Positions 1 through 6,841 of a stretch of 9,206 nucleotides of DNA are shown here, piece by piece. The notes beneath the pieces are model-generated. The model was not told where the DNA came from. It saw nothing but the letters and a program-made list of their open reading frames with translations, and made no database searches. The position numbers and the translations under genes were made by a program. Position 1 is the first letter of the stretch; each line of letters opens with the position of its first letter. This DNA comes from Thermoplasmata archaeon (GTDB lineage Archaea; Thermoplasmatota; Thermoplasmata; Thermoplasmatales; Thermoplasmataceae): positions 1 to 9,206 of the forward strand of contig JAKAAI010000071.1 of NCBI GenBank assembly GCA_021797055.1, written 5' to 3'.

Positions 1-1372
1 TCCGATCTAAAATTACTACTATAATGGGTGCTATAATCAAAGGGTAGGAAATGCCCATTAATGAGTAGAAAAGTACAATAAAAATAAAGAGCGTAGATCC
101 AGCTGGAAAAACATAGTGAGTTAAAAAGTTTCTAATTTTATTTTTGCGAGCTGAGTTGAACAACGCGACATTAGCAAGAGCATGTACAATTAAAGTAGAA
201 ACTGTAGCTGTAGTAACACAAATCAGCCAAGCATCGAACAAACCATTGAAAAACCCATATTCTGCAATAAATACTCCACCCAGTGCCAAAGAGACAAGCG
301 TGACTAGACCGAAAGCTAACGTTAGTCCTCTAACTGGAACTCCTCGTTTCAATTTAGAAAACGATTTTGGGAAAATGTTTTCAGAACTCATAGCGTAAAT
401 AACTCTAGATATGCTTGTGAAAAAAGCGATTATTGGCGTGAACATTATGAAATTGTATAGAAATATTATAATAACGGCAGAAGCAGAATCAACGTATTTC
501 TGTGCGAGAATGGCGCCCGAATAACCGGATGCAGCGAGGGCTCCAATGTTGTTTAGGCCCCATAACACCGTTTGTGAGTACGTTCCTATAGCGTAATAAC
601 CACCGGCAATTAGAAGAACTAGAACGGTAGCAAGTCCGATGGTTCTACTTGGTGTCTTCGCTTCCTTACCTAATGAAACTACTGTCCCATATCCAGCATA
701 AGATAGGTAACTTCCAGTTACTACTCCAAGGAATAATCCAGTGACACCCGGCGTCTTTTGTATTTCAAACGGAAGCAAAGTTTGAGCAGGAATACGGGCT
801 ATGAACACAGCAGAAACTACAACCACAACACCGATCGAAATTAGACCGAGAATTGCGAGAAATGTTACCGAGGGCTTTAACCCTAAATAAACGAATATAT
901 ATGAAAAAACAAGAACTATCGCTACGAAAATGTATCCAGTCCAATCTGGTAAAGATGATCCAAGGACTAGATTAATTGATCCGCTAAAGGTCCAAGCATA
1001 AACTAGAACCAAGAATGAAATGTTGAATACGCCATAGAATAAGTATAGATAAGCAGTGAATACAGAGGTATGTTTACCGAGACCATCCCTAACGTAGCCG
1101 TAGTATCCCGATGCACCATATACTCTTTTGGAATATTGAAAAATTGTGTTTGCGGCCAAAAGGGCAACTAGCATTCCTATAACAAAGGATAGGGCAGTTT
1201 CACCGAGGGCGCTAGAAGCTGCACCACTTATAGCACTGCTAAAAATTGCTACAGCACCCAATGAACCCATTGCAAGAAATACCAACCCAAAAAGTCCGAC
1301 TTGGTCGCGTTTCAATGAGTTACTGCCTTCCGACGCATTTTCTTTCCCCGCAACACTTTTTACAGATACCAT
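1..1372 (-). CDS. APC-family amino-acid permease, C-terminus cut by window edge
   Basis: Predicted integral-membrane transporter of the amino acid-polyamine-organocation (APC) superfamily, likely importing an amino acid by secondary transport. The frame is open for 457 codons from the ATG at 1370-1372 to the left edge, and the stop codon is not in the window. A polar N-terminal tail of about 24 residues precedes roughly eleven hydrophobic segments. TM1 carries a small-residue stretch (MGSLGAVAIFSS, 34-45) where APC proteins have their unwound substrate-binding glycines. The loop SLGKEAKTPSRT (233-244) matches the family's conserved E-A-x-x-P-x-R-T motif after TM6, and ISRVIYAMSSENIFP (321-335) matches the TM8 region. 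Family members are usually 450-550 residues, so little is missing. The start is supported by GGAG nine bases upstream. The gene is divergent from the threonine-synthase-like copy A, with 114 bases between them, which suggests linked amino-acid metabolism. The substrate cannot be assigned. Confidence 0.9.
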   Translation of the reverse strand, partial: MVSVKSVAGKENASEGSNSLKRDQVGLFGLVFLAMGSLGAVAIFSSAISGAASSALGETALSFVIGMLVALLAANTIFQYSKRVYGASGYYGYVRDGLGKHTSVFTAYLYLFYGVFNISFLVLVYAWTFSGSINLVLGSSLPDWTGYIFVAIVLVFSYIFVYLGLKPSVTFLAILGLISIGVVVVVSAVFIARIPAQTLLPFEIQKTPGVTGLFLGVVTGSYLSYAGYGTVVSLGKEAKTPSRTIGLATVLVLLIAGGYYAIGTYSQTVLWGLNNIGALAASGYSGAILAQKYVDSASAVIIIFLYNFIMFTPIIAFFTSISRVIYAMSSENIFPKSFSKLKRGVPVRGLTLAFGLVTLVSLALGGVFIAEYGFFNGLFDAWLICVTTATVSTLIVHALANVALFNSARKNKIRNFLTHYVFPAGSTLFIFIVLFYSLMGISYPLIIAPIIVVILDR

Positions 1373-1381
1373 CTATTTATT

Positions 1382-1385
1382 CTCC
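1382..1385 (-). promoter_or_regulatory. Shine-Dalgarno site of the permease, with TATA-like box upstream
   Basis: Read on the minus strand, GGAG lies nine bases before the permease ATG, within the longer stretch AAGGAGAATAAATAG. A TATA-like TTAAATAT lies at 1409-1416. It would place transcription start near 1386, so the leader would be very short and the SD would sit at its 5' end. No comparable SD was seen at the other starts in this window, so this gene may be initiated differently. Confidence 0.5.
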
Positions 1386-1454
1386 TTAAAAAGTGAACAA
1401 TCATCTGATATTTAATTTTTCTCCTAAACTGGTCTTCAGGACAGATAAAAGAAA

Positions 1455-1482
1455 TGTTAAATAGTATACTAGTTATTTAACA
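1455..1482 (+). promoter_or_regulatory. Leaderless promoter of copy A inside a perfect 9-bp inverted repeat (candidate operator)
   Basis: TGTTAAATA (1455-1463) and its exact reverse complement TATTTAACA (1474-1482) flank a 10-base spacer. The left arm contains the TATA-like box TTAAATAG (1457-1464), centred about 26 bases before the ATG at 1487, so transcription should start at or next to the start codon. The right arm ends four bases before the ATG. A dimeric regulator bound here would cover both the TBP site and the start site and would be expected to repress. The same repeat was not seen before copy B. The symmetry is seen directly; the operator role is inferred. Confidence 0.55.
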
Positions 1483-1486
1483 ATCT

Positions 1487-2698
1487 ATGACTGCGTCACA
1501 TTTAGTTGGATTAGAATGCACACGATGTGGAGAGATTGTTTTAGATCTAAGGGCGACATTTTGTTTAAAATGCGGAGATATTTTAACTGGAAAATACGAT
1601 CTTTCTGGATTGAAAAATGTGCTCAAACCTGTGAACGAACATACTATTTGGAATTACAAGAACTATTTACCTGCAGTCGAACACTCGAATCGAGTATCTC
1701 TAGGCGAAGGGAATACCCCCTATGTGAATCTAAAAAATTACGGGGATTTTATTGGTGGTATCAACATCTGGGCTAAACTTGAAGGATGTAACCCGACTGG
1801 TTCATTTAAAGATAGGGCAGCTACGGTTGAGGTTTCATTAGCTAAACAGTGGAATAACGTTGGTATTTTTACGGCTTCTTCTGGTAATGCAGCTGCAGCT
1901 TTGGCTGCATACGCAACTCGCGCAAAGATAAAGTGTCTGATCTTGGTAAAAGAGGACTCATCTTTGGCTAAACTGGAACAAATTTCAACCTATAATCCAA
2001 GAATAGTAAGAGTCAAGAGGCTTTTTACTGATAAACAGACGCTTATAGAATCCCTGAAGAGAGTTGAGACGCTGCTCCCAGGCTGGAGGAACGGTTTCGT
2101 CTGGGCCCCATTCAATCCATTGGCAATCGATGGACTGAAAACGATTTCATATGAAATTAGTGCTTTAAAAATACCCGATTATGTTTTTGTTCCAACAGCC
2201 GGGGGAGACCTTCTCTTCTCTATCTTCAAGGGATTTAGCGAATTAAAAAGCCAAAACTTAATTAATAAAATACCAAAAGTTGTAGCTGTGCAGGGCGACA
2301 ATGCCAGCCCACTGGTGCAGTCAATAGAGAGAAACCTCGATCACGTTGAAGAAACTGGTGAGCCAAGCACTATAGCAAGTGCCCTTAGAGTCAACTTCGG
2401 AGCAAACCACGCAATTAAGGCTATAAAGGAATCTGGAGGGTTTGGAATATCGGTGTCAGATCGGGAAATAGAAAATGCCCAGAAAAACCTTGCAGAGCTG
2501 GACGGAATATTTGCAGAAACCTCTTCTGCTGCCGCTCTTGCAGGAGTTGAAAAAGCAATTAGAAACGGGCGAGTCCAAAAGGATGCAACAATATCTGTAA
2601 TTCTAACCGGGACAGGATTCAAGGAATACCAGTTCAATCAATCCGAATTGAAAGGGATCGAGTTGATTGATTCAGTTAATGATCTAAAACTTCAATAG
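1487..2698 (+). CDS. Zinc-ribbon PLP-dependent threonine-synthase-like enzyme (copy A)
   Basis: Fold-type II PLP enzyme of 403 residues related to threonine synthase, which makes threonine from O-phosphohomoserine. An N-terminal zinc ribbon has C11-x2-C14 and C26-x2-C29. SLGEGNTPYV (71-80) is the usual entry motif, and the Schiff-base lysine is K108 in NPTGSFKDRAA. TASSGNAAAALAAYA (129-143) is the Ser/Gly/Asn loop that contacts PLP. NPLAIDGLKTISYEI (210-224) resembles the threonine synthase substrate-binding region. PTAGGDLLFSIFKGF (236-250) occupies the PLP-phosphate loop but lacks the G-N-x-G-N form of typical ThrC. True threonine synthase is therefore plausible but not proven; a threonine/serine dehydratase or cysteate-synthase-like role is possible. 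The ATG at 1487 fits a leaderless transcript. Two internal blocks are base-for-base identical to copy B although the rest is diverged. The divergent neighbour is an amino-acid permease. Confidence 0.9.
   Translation: MTASHLVGLECTRCGEIVLDLRATFCLKCGDILTGKYDLSGLKNVLKPVNEHTIWNYKNYLPAVEHSNRVSLGEGNTPYVNLKNYGDFIGGINIWAKLEGCNPTGSFKDRAATVEVSLAKQWNNVGIFTASSGNAAAALAAYATRAKIKCLILVKEDSSLAKLEQISTYNPRIVRVKRLFTDKQTLIESLKRVETLLPGWRNGFVWAPFNPLAIDGLKTISYEISALKIPDYVFVPTAGGDLLFSIFKGFSELKSQNLINKIPKVVAVQGDNASPLVQSIERNLDHVEETGEPSTIASALRVNFGANHAIKAIKESGGFGISVSDREIENAQKNLAELDGIFAETSSAAALAGVEKAIRNGRVQKDATISVILTGTGFKEYQFNQSELKGIELIDSVNDLKLQ
2048..2106 (+). repeat. 59-bp block identical to 8749-8807
   Basis: Every base matches 8749-8807 at an offset of 6701, whereas the bases immediately outside (2047 and 2107) differ. 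The block encodes the ESLKRVETLLPGW to FVWA region of copy A. Flanking sequence differs at many third codon positions, so the sharp edges indicate a conversion tract rather than protein-level constraint. The block looks more GC-rich than its surroundings in copy A and resembles the composition of copy B. Confidence 0.9.
2379..2505 (+). repeat. Block of at least 127 bp identical to 9080-9206
   Basis: All 127 bases match 9080-9206 at the same 6701 offset. The left edge is sharp: 2378 is A and 9079 is G. The right edge cannot be seen because the window stops inside the identity. The block encodes ALRVNFGANHAIK through AELDG of copy A. No silent difference occurs, although neighbouring codons of the two paralogues have diverged freely. 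Confidence 0.95.
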
Positions 2699-3184
2699 TT
2701 TACACTTGAGTTTCCAATACAAATTGTGGAATTAATTACTTATTGATGTTCCATTCACCTGCTCAACGATAAATTCTTTTCCCTAATTTTCTGTATGATT
2801 TTTCCCTTCCTCTAAGGATTTCATTTCACAATGATATTCAGTATCCTTTCGGCTTCCATGGTTCCGGTCTTACTGTGATCTTTCCTTTAAGTGTCCTGAC
2901 TATGATCTTCCGGTTTCTCTACGATTTGTCAGCGATCTTGGTATGTCAGTGCACCTTATTCTTCCTTGGAATAGGCTTTTGATCAATAGGTTAATGATTT
3001 GTAATGGTCATCACTTAAGTATTTAATCATAGAGCACTACATTATATCATAGTAAACGTAAATCTGATCATTGCCAGTGGAATTGGTGAAAAAAAGTTGA
3101 TTAACTAAATAAAAGAATATCCTTATTCTTTTAAAATTCCAGATAAACATCCAATTAAATCTTCTTAATGATCGCATTTTTAGC
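2699..3184. other. 486-bp region between convergent genes, no supported gene
   Basis: This stretch separates the ends of copy A (plus) and the aminotransferase (minus). It is AT-rich with frequent stops in all frames. The only coding-like piece is a 26-residue minus-strand stretch at 2838-2918 (containing KGKITVRPEPWKPKGY, then a stop), basic and Trp/Pro-containing. It could be the last trace of a decayed mobile-element or other gene, but I do not recognise the family. A hairpin near 3110-3133 is listed separately. Confidence 0.5.
3089..3133 (-). terminator. Possible terminator of the aminotransferase gene
   Basis: A 9-bp perfect stem is formed by TAAAAGAAT (3110-3118) and ATTCTTTTA (3125-3133) with a 6-base loop, 52 bases past the aminotransferase stop. 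Read on the minus strand it is followed by a run of seven T at about 3090-3096, the kind of tract at which archaeal RNA polymerase terminates. The stem is AT-only apart from one G-C pair, so the T-run may matter more than the hairpin. Confidence 0.4.
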
Positions 3185-4330
3185 CTATTTAACTAGCTTA
3201 ATGAAGAATTTTGCAAGACGATTCATGCCCTCATCAATGTCCTCAAGCGAGCCTGAATATGAGAACCTCAAATGACCCTCGCCCCTCTTTCCGAATGCTG
3301 ATCCTGGAAGAAGCGCCACGTTGGCTTTATTCAGTATCTCCCGGCTCAGTTTATCTGAAGTCATCTTCACACTGAATTCCGGGAAGATATAGAAAGCGCC
3401 CTCCACCTTATTCACAGAAAGCTGGTCTATCTCCTTAAGGCGGCTGACAGCCAGGTCCCTTCTCTGCCTGAACTTTTCCCTGAAATCCATTACCTCTCTG
3501 TCACACTTTGTAAGGGCCACAACTGCGGCATGCTGAATGAATGCAGGGAAGCATGTTACAGCGTGCTCCATGAACTTCCCAATCCGCTTGACAATGTTTT
3601 TTTCTGCAATGATATAGCCACCTCTCCAGCCGGTCATCGAGTAACTCTTTGAAAGTGTAAAGATGCTTATTACGAGATCAGGCTCACTTTCGAACGACCC
3701 AATTGAGAAATGGCTTTTCTCATAAACCAAATCCTCATAAGCTTCATCGCTTACAATCTTAATGTTTTTCTCTCTGCATATTGAATAGAGTTCTCTCAGC
3801 TCCTTTTCACTGTATACAACGCCAGTAGGGTTTGATGGTGTATTAATGAATATCGCCCGTGTCCTGCTGTTGATTTTCTTCCTGATATCGTCGAAATTAA
3901 AGGAATAATCACTGTTAAGGTCATACGTTACAGGAACCAGGCCAGCCATCAGTGAAGGCTCGGAATAAAAATAACCAGGATCCGGAACCAGGACTTCTGA
4001 TCCAGGAGATAAATTCAACGCCATCCCCACAGCATAGATCGCCATCTTACCAGACATGAAAATTATGTTATCTGCAGAGCACTTTATCCCATTTTTCCTG
4101 GCCACTTTCTTCTCGGCGGCCTCTCTGAACTCTTCGATCCCAAACGAGGATACGTAATGCGTCATTCCAGATCGCATGCCTTCAACCGCTGCATCTATTA
4201 TTGCCTTGGGGGTGTCAAAAACAGGCTCTCCTATGTAAAAGGAAATTACATTATTTCCCTCTGATCGCTTTTTAAAAACAAGATCGAGCACCTCAAGTGA
4301 TGCCGATCCTTGCAGTTGATCAAGACCCAT
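3185..4330 (-). CDS. Class I/II PLP-dependent aminotransferase
   Basis: A 381-residue fold-type I aminotransferase of the aspartate aminotransferase superfamily. It would move an amino group between an amino acid and a 2-oxo acid in the cytoplasm. The expected residues are all visible: IGEPVFDTP near 33-41, SGKMAI (93-98) at the PLP-phosphate contact, NTPSNPTG with N167, DEAYEDLVY with D195 (binds the pyridine nitrogen) and Y198, the Schiff-base lysine K228 in TLSKSYSMTGWRGGY, R236, and the substrate-carboxylate arginine R355 in GHLRFSYSG. Length is normal for the family. The ATG at 4328-4330 has a TATA-like TTAAATA at 4351-4357, centred 24 bases upstream, and no Shine-Dalgarno, so a leaderless transcript is likely. 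It lies 100 bases downstream of the enoyl-CoA hydratase gene, with its own promoter. Substrate range (Asp, aromatic, Ala or branched-chain) cannot be read from the sequence. Confidence 0.93.
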   Translation of the reverse strand: MGLDQLQGSASLEVLDLVFKKRSEGNNVISFYIGEPVFDTPKAIIDAAVEGMRSGMTHYVSSFGIEEFREAAEKKVARKNGIKCSADNIIFMSGKMAIYAVGMALNLSPGSEVLVPDPGYFYSEPSLMAGLVPVTYDLNSDYSFNFDDIRKKINSRTRAIFINTPSNPTGVVYSEKELRELYSICREKNIKIVSDEAYEDLVYEKSHFSIGSFESEPDLVISIFTLSKSYSMTGWRGGYIIAEKNIVKRIGKFMEHAVTCFPAFIQHAAVVALTKCDREVMDFREKFRQRRDLAVSRLKEIDQLSVNKVEGAFYIFPEFSVKMTSDKLSREILNKANVALLPGSAFGKRGEGHLRFSYSGSLEDIDEGMNRLAKFFIKLVK

Positions 4331-4350
4331 CCTGTAGCATTCCTCAAGAA

Positions 4351-4357
4351 TATTTAA
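4351..4357 (-). promoter_or_regulatory. TATA-like box of the aminotransferase gene
   Basis: On the minus strand TTAAATA sits within TTCTTAAATATTC, centred about 24 bases before the ATG at 4330. The spacing predicts a leaderless mRNA and supports this start codon. Confidence 0.55.
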
Positions 4358-4430
4358 GAATTTAGCGGGCGTGAATTCATAAGATGTGAAATATTAATAG
4401 AATGTCCGGTCTTCATAGACAAAATCATTT

Positions 4431-5213
4431 TCAATGCGCATCATTATAATTTGGCTTTCTCTTTTCAAGGAATGCCCTCAAGCCTTCTTTACCGTCGCTG
4501 CTGTTCAGTATCAGTTTATAGAATTCAGATTCTGCTTCGAGGTGCACAGGCATATCTTTCAACGCTGAATTAATAGATCGTTTTGCAAGCACCAGTGAGA
4601 GAAAATTCTTCTCATTAATCTTTTCTGCAATTTTAAGCGCTTCATTATATACAGAAGAATCATCGTAAACACCATTTATAATACCGGAAATAAGGGCATC
4701 ACTGGAGTCGATTATATTCCCAGTATAGATCATCTCTTTTGCCTTCCTTATTCCTGCAGCAAAAGGAAGCCTCTGGGTACCGCCGCCGCCTGGGATAATC
4801 CCAACATTCAATTCAGTCTGACCGAACTTTGCCGTTTTACCGGCATATACAAGATCGAGACAGAGAAGCAGCTCCAGGCCTCCGCCAACTGCGAAACCAT
4901 TTACTACACCAATAGTTATTTTCGGATAGTTCTGGACATAGATCAGGAATTCCCTGACAAAAGTTGTGTATTCATCCGCAAGGTCTCCCTCAAGTGACAG
5001 AAGGTTCTTTATGTCTGCTCCTGCGCTGAAATTTTTTCCAGCACCCCTTAATATTACAGTTTTGAGGTTGTTTTCTTCGTTTTCCCTCAGAATTTGCCAG
5101 ATTGAATTTCTTATTCCCCGCGTCATTACATTATTGCGTTCAGGATTGTTTATTGTAAGGATCAGTGTCTTACCAGACTCCTCAGCAATCACTTCCTTTT
5201 GTTCTGAATCCAT
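4431..5213 (-). CDS. Enoyl-CoA hydratase/isomerase (crotonase family)
   Basis: A 260-residue crotonase-fold protein, the normal length for a single-domain enoyl-CoA hydratase, which adds water to trans-2-enoyl-CoA in fatty-acid or branched amino-acid breakdown. The oxyanion-hole elements are NFSAGADI (61-68) and FAVGGGLE (107-114). Both catalytic glutamates of rat mitochondrial enoyl-CoA hydratase (Glu144 and Glu164) have counterparts at the same 20-residue spacing: E114 in GGGLE and E134 in FGQTE. IIPGGGGTQRL (139-149) follows as in true hydratases. The C-terminal FLEKRKPNY motif is also typical. Retention of both acids argues for hydratase activity rather than a hydrolase or decarboxylase variant. 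The ATG at 5213 has a TATA-like box about 26 bases upstream. Neighbours are an aminotransferase and an FAD oxidoreductase on the same strand, consistent with catabolism of carbon skeletons, but no acyl-CoA dehydrogenase or thiolase is in view. Confidence 0.92.
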   Translation of the reverse strand: MDSEQKEVIAEESGKTLILTINNPERNNVMTRGIRNSIWQILRENEENNLKTVILRGAGKNFSAGADIKNLLSLEGDLADEYTTFVREFLIYVQNYPKITIGVVNGFAVGGGLELLLCLDLVYAGKTAKFGQTELNVGIIPGGGGTQRLPFAAGIRKAKEMIYTGNIIDSSDALISGIINGVYDDSSVYNEALKIAEKINEKNFLSLVLAKRSINSALKDMPVHLEAESEFYKLILNSSDGKEGLRAFLEKRKPNYNDAH

Positions 5214-5237
5214 TTTATCCGTTAAGGATATGACATA

Positions 5238-5245
5238 GATATAAC
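5238..5245 (-). promoter_or_regulatory. TATA-like box of the enoyl-CoA hydratase gene
   Basis: GTTATATC on the minus strand is centred about 28 bases before the ATG at 5213. An ATG between them is out of use because its frame meets a stop after four codons. The arrangement fits a leaderless or near-leaderless transcript separate from the upstream FAD oxidoreductase gene. Confidence 0.45.
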
Positions 5246-5297
5246 TATTTTAGTCCAACCAGTCAGAAAGAAATCCATGAAAGTGAGGCAGAATCGC

Positions 5298-6812
5298 TTA
5301 TTTTACCGTCTGGCTCTTCGCAGGCGGTATATTGTGGTTCATGCGGAAGAAGTTATCTGGATCGTATTTTGCCTTGATTTCAGCCAGCCTCGGAAGGTTA
5401 CTGCCGTATGCAGACCTTACTTCCGCACTCATGTTATCAAATGTCTGGAAATTTATGTAACCGGTATCCTCTAAATCCGGATAGATTGTCTTTATCTTTT
5501 TCTTCAGTGATCTTCCCCATTCTATCTGCTTTTCGTTTTCTGATGAATCCGGCCATCCACAGTCAATGACGATCATAAAATTATTGTCTCTGGCTGAATA
5601 TGAAGTATCTTCAGGCGCAATTGATTTTATCGCGCCGCCGGTGTGCCATATTCCAGTAACCGCTGAGTAACTGAAACTGACCTTCTCATATTCTCTTTTC
5701 ATTAGTCCCACCAAATCTTTTGTGATATCCGGAACCATTATGCCGGTGGAATAATAGTTCCATCCATTTGGGAGATCACCGTCGCTGTAAGACTGTATCC
5801 AGATGTAACTGGTAATACTGCTGTTATCGTAAACAGGATCAGAAAGGTTCCTCAGCGGTTCAACCGTCTTCATTCCAGTATCTGGGTCTCCGGAATATAC
5901 GGATCGCAAGACAACGCAGCGTCTTCCTCTTAGTTCAACCGGTACATTTTCAGATGCTGGAAACTTCGCCAGCTGGAATTCTGCAGACAGCTCAGGCGGA
6001 GCTTCATTAAGCATAAATTTTCTTCCAAGATCGAATACCCTCTCCGCATCTTTCAGGTCATAGACTGTATACTGGAACATTAGGTTCGGACCGATCCTGT
6101 GCAATTTGTAATCAAAACGTGTAACGATTCCAAAGTTACCTCCGGCGCCTCTTATTGCCCAGAAGAGGTCAGGGTAATTCTTTTCGTCAACATAAACGAG
6201 GGAGCCATCTGCAAGAACCATCTGCACACCTATCAGGTTATCAATTGTCAGACCATATTTTCGTCTCAGATGACCATACCCGCCTCCAAGTGTCAATCCA
6301 GCTATCCCGGTTTTTGAGACCACACCAAATGGTGTTGCCAGCCCATATATCTGTGTCTCTCTGTCAACGTCACCGAGAAGGGCTCCGCCCTGTGCCATAG
6401 CGATCCTGTTCTTTTCGTCGACAAAAACCCCATTCATCTTTGAAAGATCTATTGTCAGCGCATCATCCATCACCGATGACCCAGTAATATTATGCCCTCC
6501 TGATTTTATCGTGGTAAGTATGTTGTATTTCCTTGCAAACTTAACTGCGAGAATCACATCATATGTACCCCTGCACTGTATGATAGCTGAAGGCTTCTTC
6601 GCGAACATGCCATTCCATATCTCCCTTGCACTGTCATAACCGGTATCACCTCTGAGATACAATTTTCCGTATATGTTTCTTCCAAGTTCCAGAATCTCTT
6701 CTTTCTTAATTGTAACATTCCCCGAATTGAGCGACTTAAATATAACCGCTTCTGTTTCAGTATCCTGCATCACAGGGACAACGTTAAATGAAAATAAAAC
6801 AATTTGCAACAA
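5298..6812 (-). CDS. Berberine-bridge-type FAD-linked oxidoreductase
   Basis: An FAD-dependent oxidase or dehydrogenase with a PCMH-type FAD-binding domain (about residues 70-245 of the longest frame) and a C-terminal berberine-bridge (BBE) domain (about 455-500). SGGHNITG contains H107, the histidine that carries covalent FAD in this family. PFGVVSKTGIAGLTLGGGYG (161-180) and RGAGGNFGIVTRF (221-233) are further FAD-domain motifs. The position where bicovalent members have a flavin-linked cysteine (G-V-C) is G-V-V here, so only the His link is expected. YDPDNFFRMNHNIPP near the end is the classic BBE motif. Substrates in the family are sugars, alcohols or secondary metabolites; none can be assigned. 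The longest frame begins with TTG at 6812, but a TATA-like box at 6829-6837 predicts transcription from about 6806, so the ATG at 6770 (490 residues) is the likelier start. No clear signal peptide was seen. Confidence 0.9.
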   Translation of the reverse strand: MLQIVLFSFNVVPVMQDTETEAVIFKSLNSGNVTIKKEEILELGRNIYGKLYLRGDTGYDSAREIWNGMFAKKPSAIIQCRGTYDVILAVKFARKYNILTTIKSGGHNITGSSVMDDALTIDLSKMNGVFVDEKNRIAMAQGGALLGDVDRETQIYGLATPFGVVSKTGIAGLTLGGGYGHLRRKYGLTIDNLIGVQMVLADGSLVYVDEKNYPDLFWAIRGAGGNFGIVTRFDYKLHRIGPNLMFQYTVYDLKDAERVFDLGRKFMLNEAPPELSAEFQLAKFPASENVPVELRGRRCVVLRSVYSGDPDTGMKTVEPLRNLSDPVYDNSSITSYIWIQSYSDGDLPNGWNYYSTGIMVPDITKDLVGLMKREYEKVSFSYSAVTGIWHTGGAIKSIAPEDTSYSARDNNFMIVIDCGWPDSSENEKQIEWGRSLKKKIKTIYPDLEDTGYINFQTFDNMSAEVRSAYGSNLPRLAEIKAKYDPDNFFRMNHNIPPAKSQTVK

Positions 6813-6818
6813 TTATCT

Positions 6819-6841
6819 GGGATTTTTTAATTTATAATCCC
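6819..6841. promoter_or_regulatory. Palindrome enclosing the TATA box of the FAD oxidoreductase gene
   Basis: GGGATT (6819-6824) and AATCCC (6836-6841) are exact inverted arms around an AT-rich core containing TTATAAATT (6829-6837, minus strand). This core is the best TATA candidate for the FAD oxidoreductase. Read on the plus strand the same core lies about 28 bases before the ATG at 6862 of a short 51-codon frame, so it could act in both directions. The inverted repeat could be an operator; the regulator is unknown. Confidence 0.4.

Noticed and set aside
1146..1415. Plus-strand frames at 144-398 and 1146-1415
   Set aside because: They are antisense to the permease, whose continuous frame and transmembrane pattern explain the region.
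1516..1776. 86-codon plus-strand frame overlapping copy A
   Set aside because: It is another frame of the threonine-synthase-like gene; its Cys residues come from the zinc-ribbon codons read out of frame.
2341..2637. 98-codon minus-strand frame within copy A
   Set aside because: It lies wholly opposite a gene with clear PLP-enzyme motifs and shows no domain of its own.
2713..2732. TTCCA...TGGAA inverted repeat just after copy A as a terminator
   Set aside because: The stem is only five base pairs, with a loop of about ten bases and no T-run next to it, so it is too weak to call.
4966..6400. Plus-strand frames at 4966-5238, 5277-5474, 6099-6317 and 6155-6400
   Set aside because: They are antisense to the hydratase and FAD oxidoreductase and have no recognisable motifs.
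3185..6812. Single operon of the three minus-strand genes
   Set aside because: Gaps of about 84-100 bases each contain a plausible TATA box at leaderless spacing, so separate transcripts are at least as likely.
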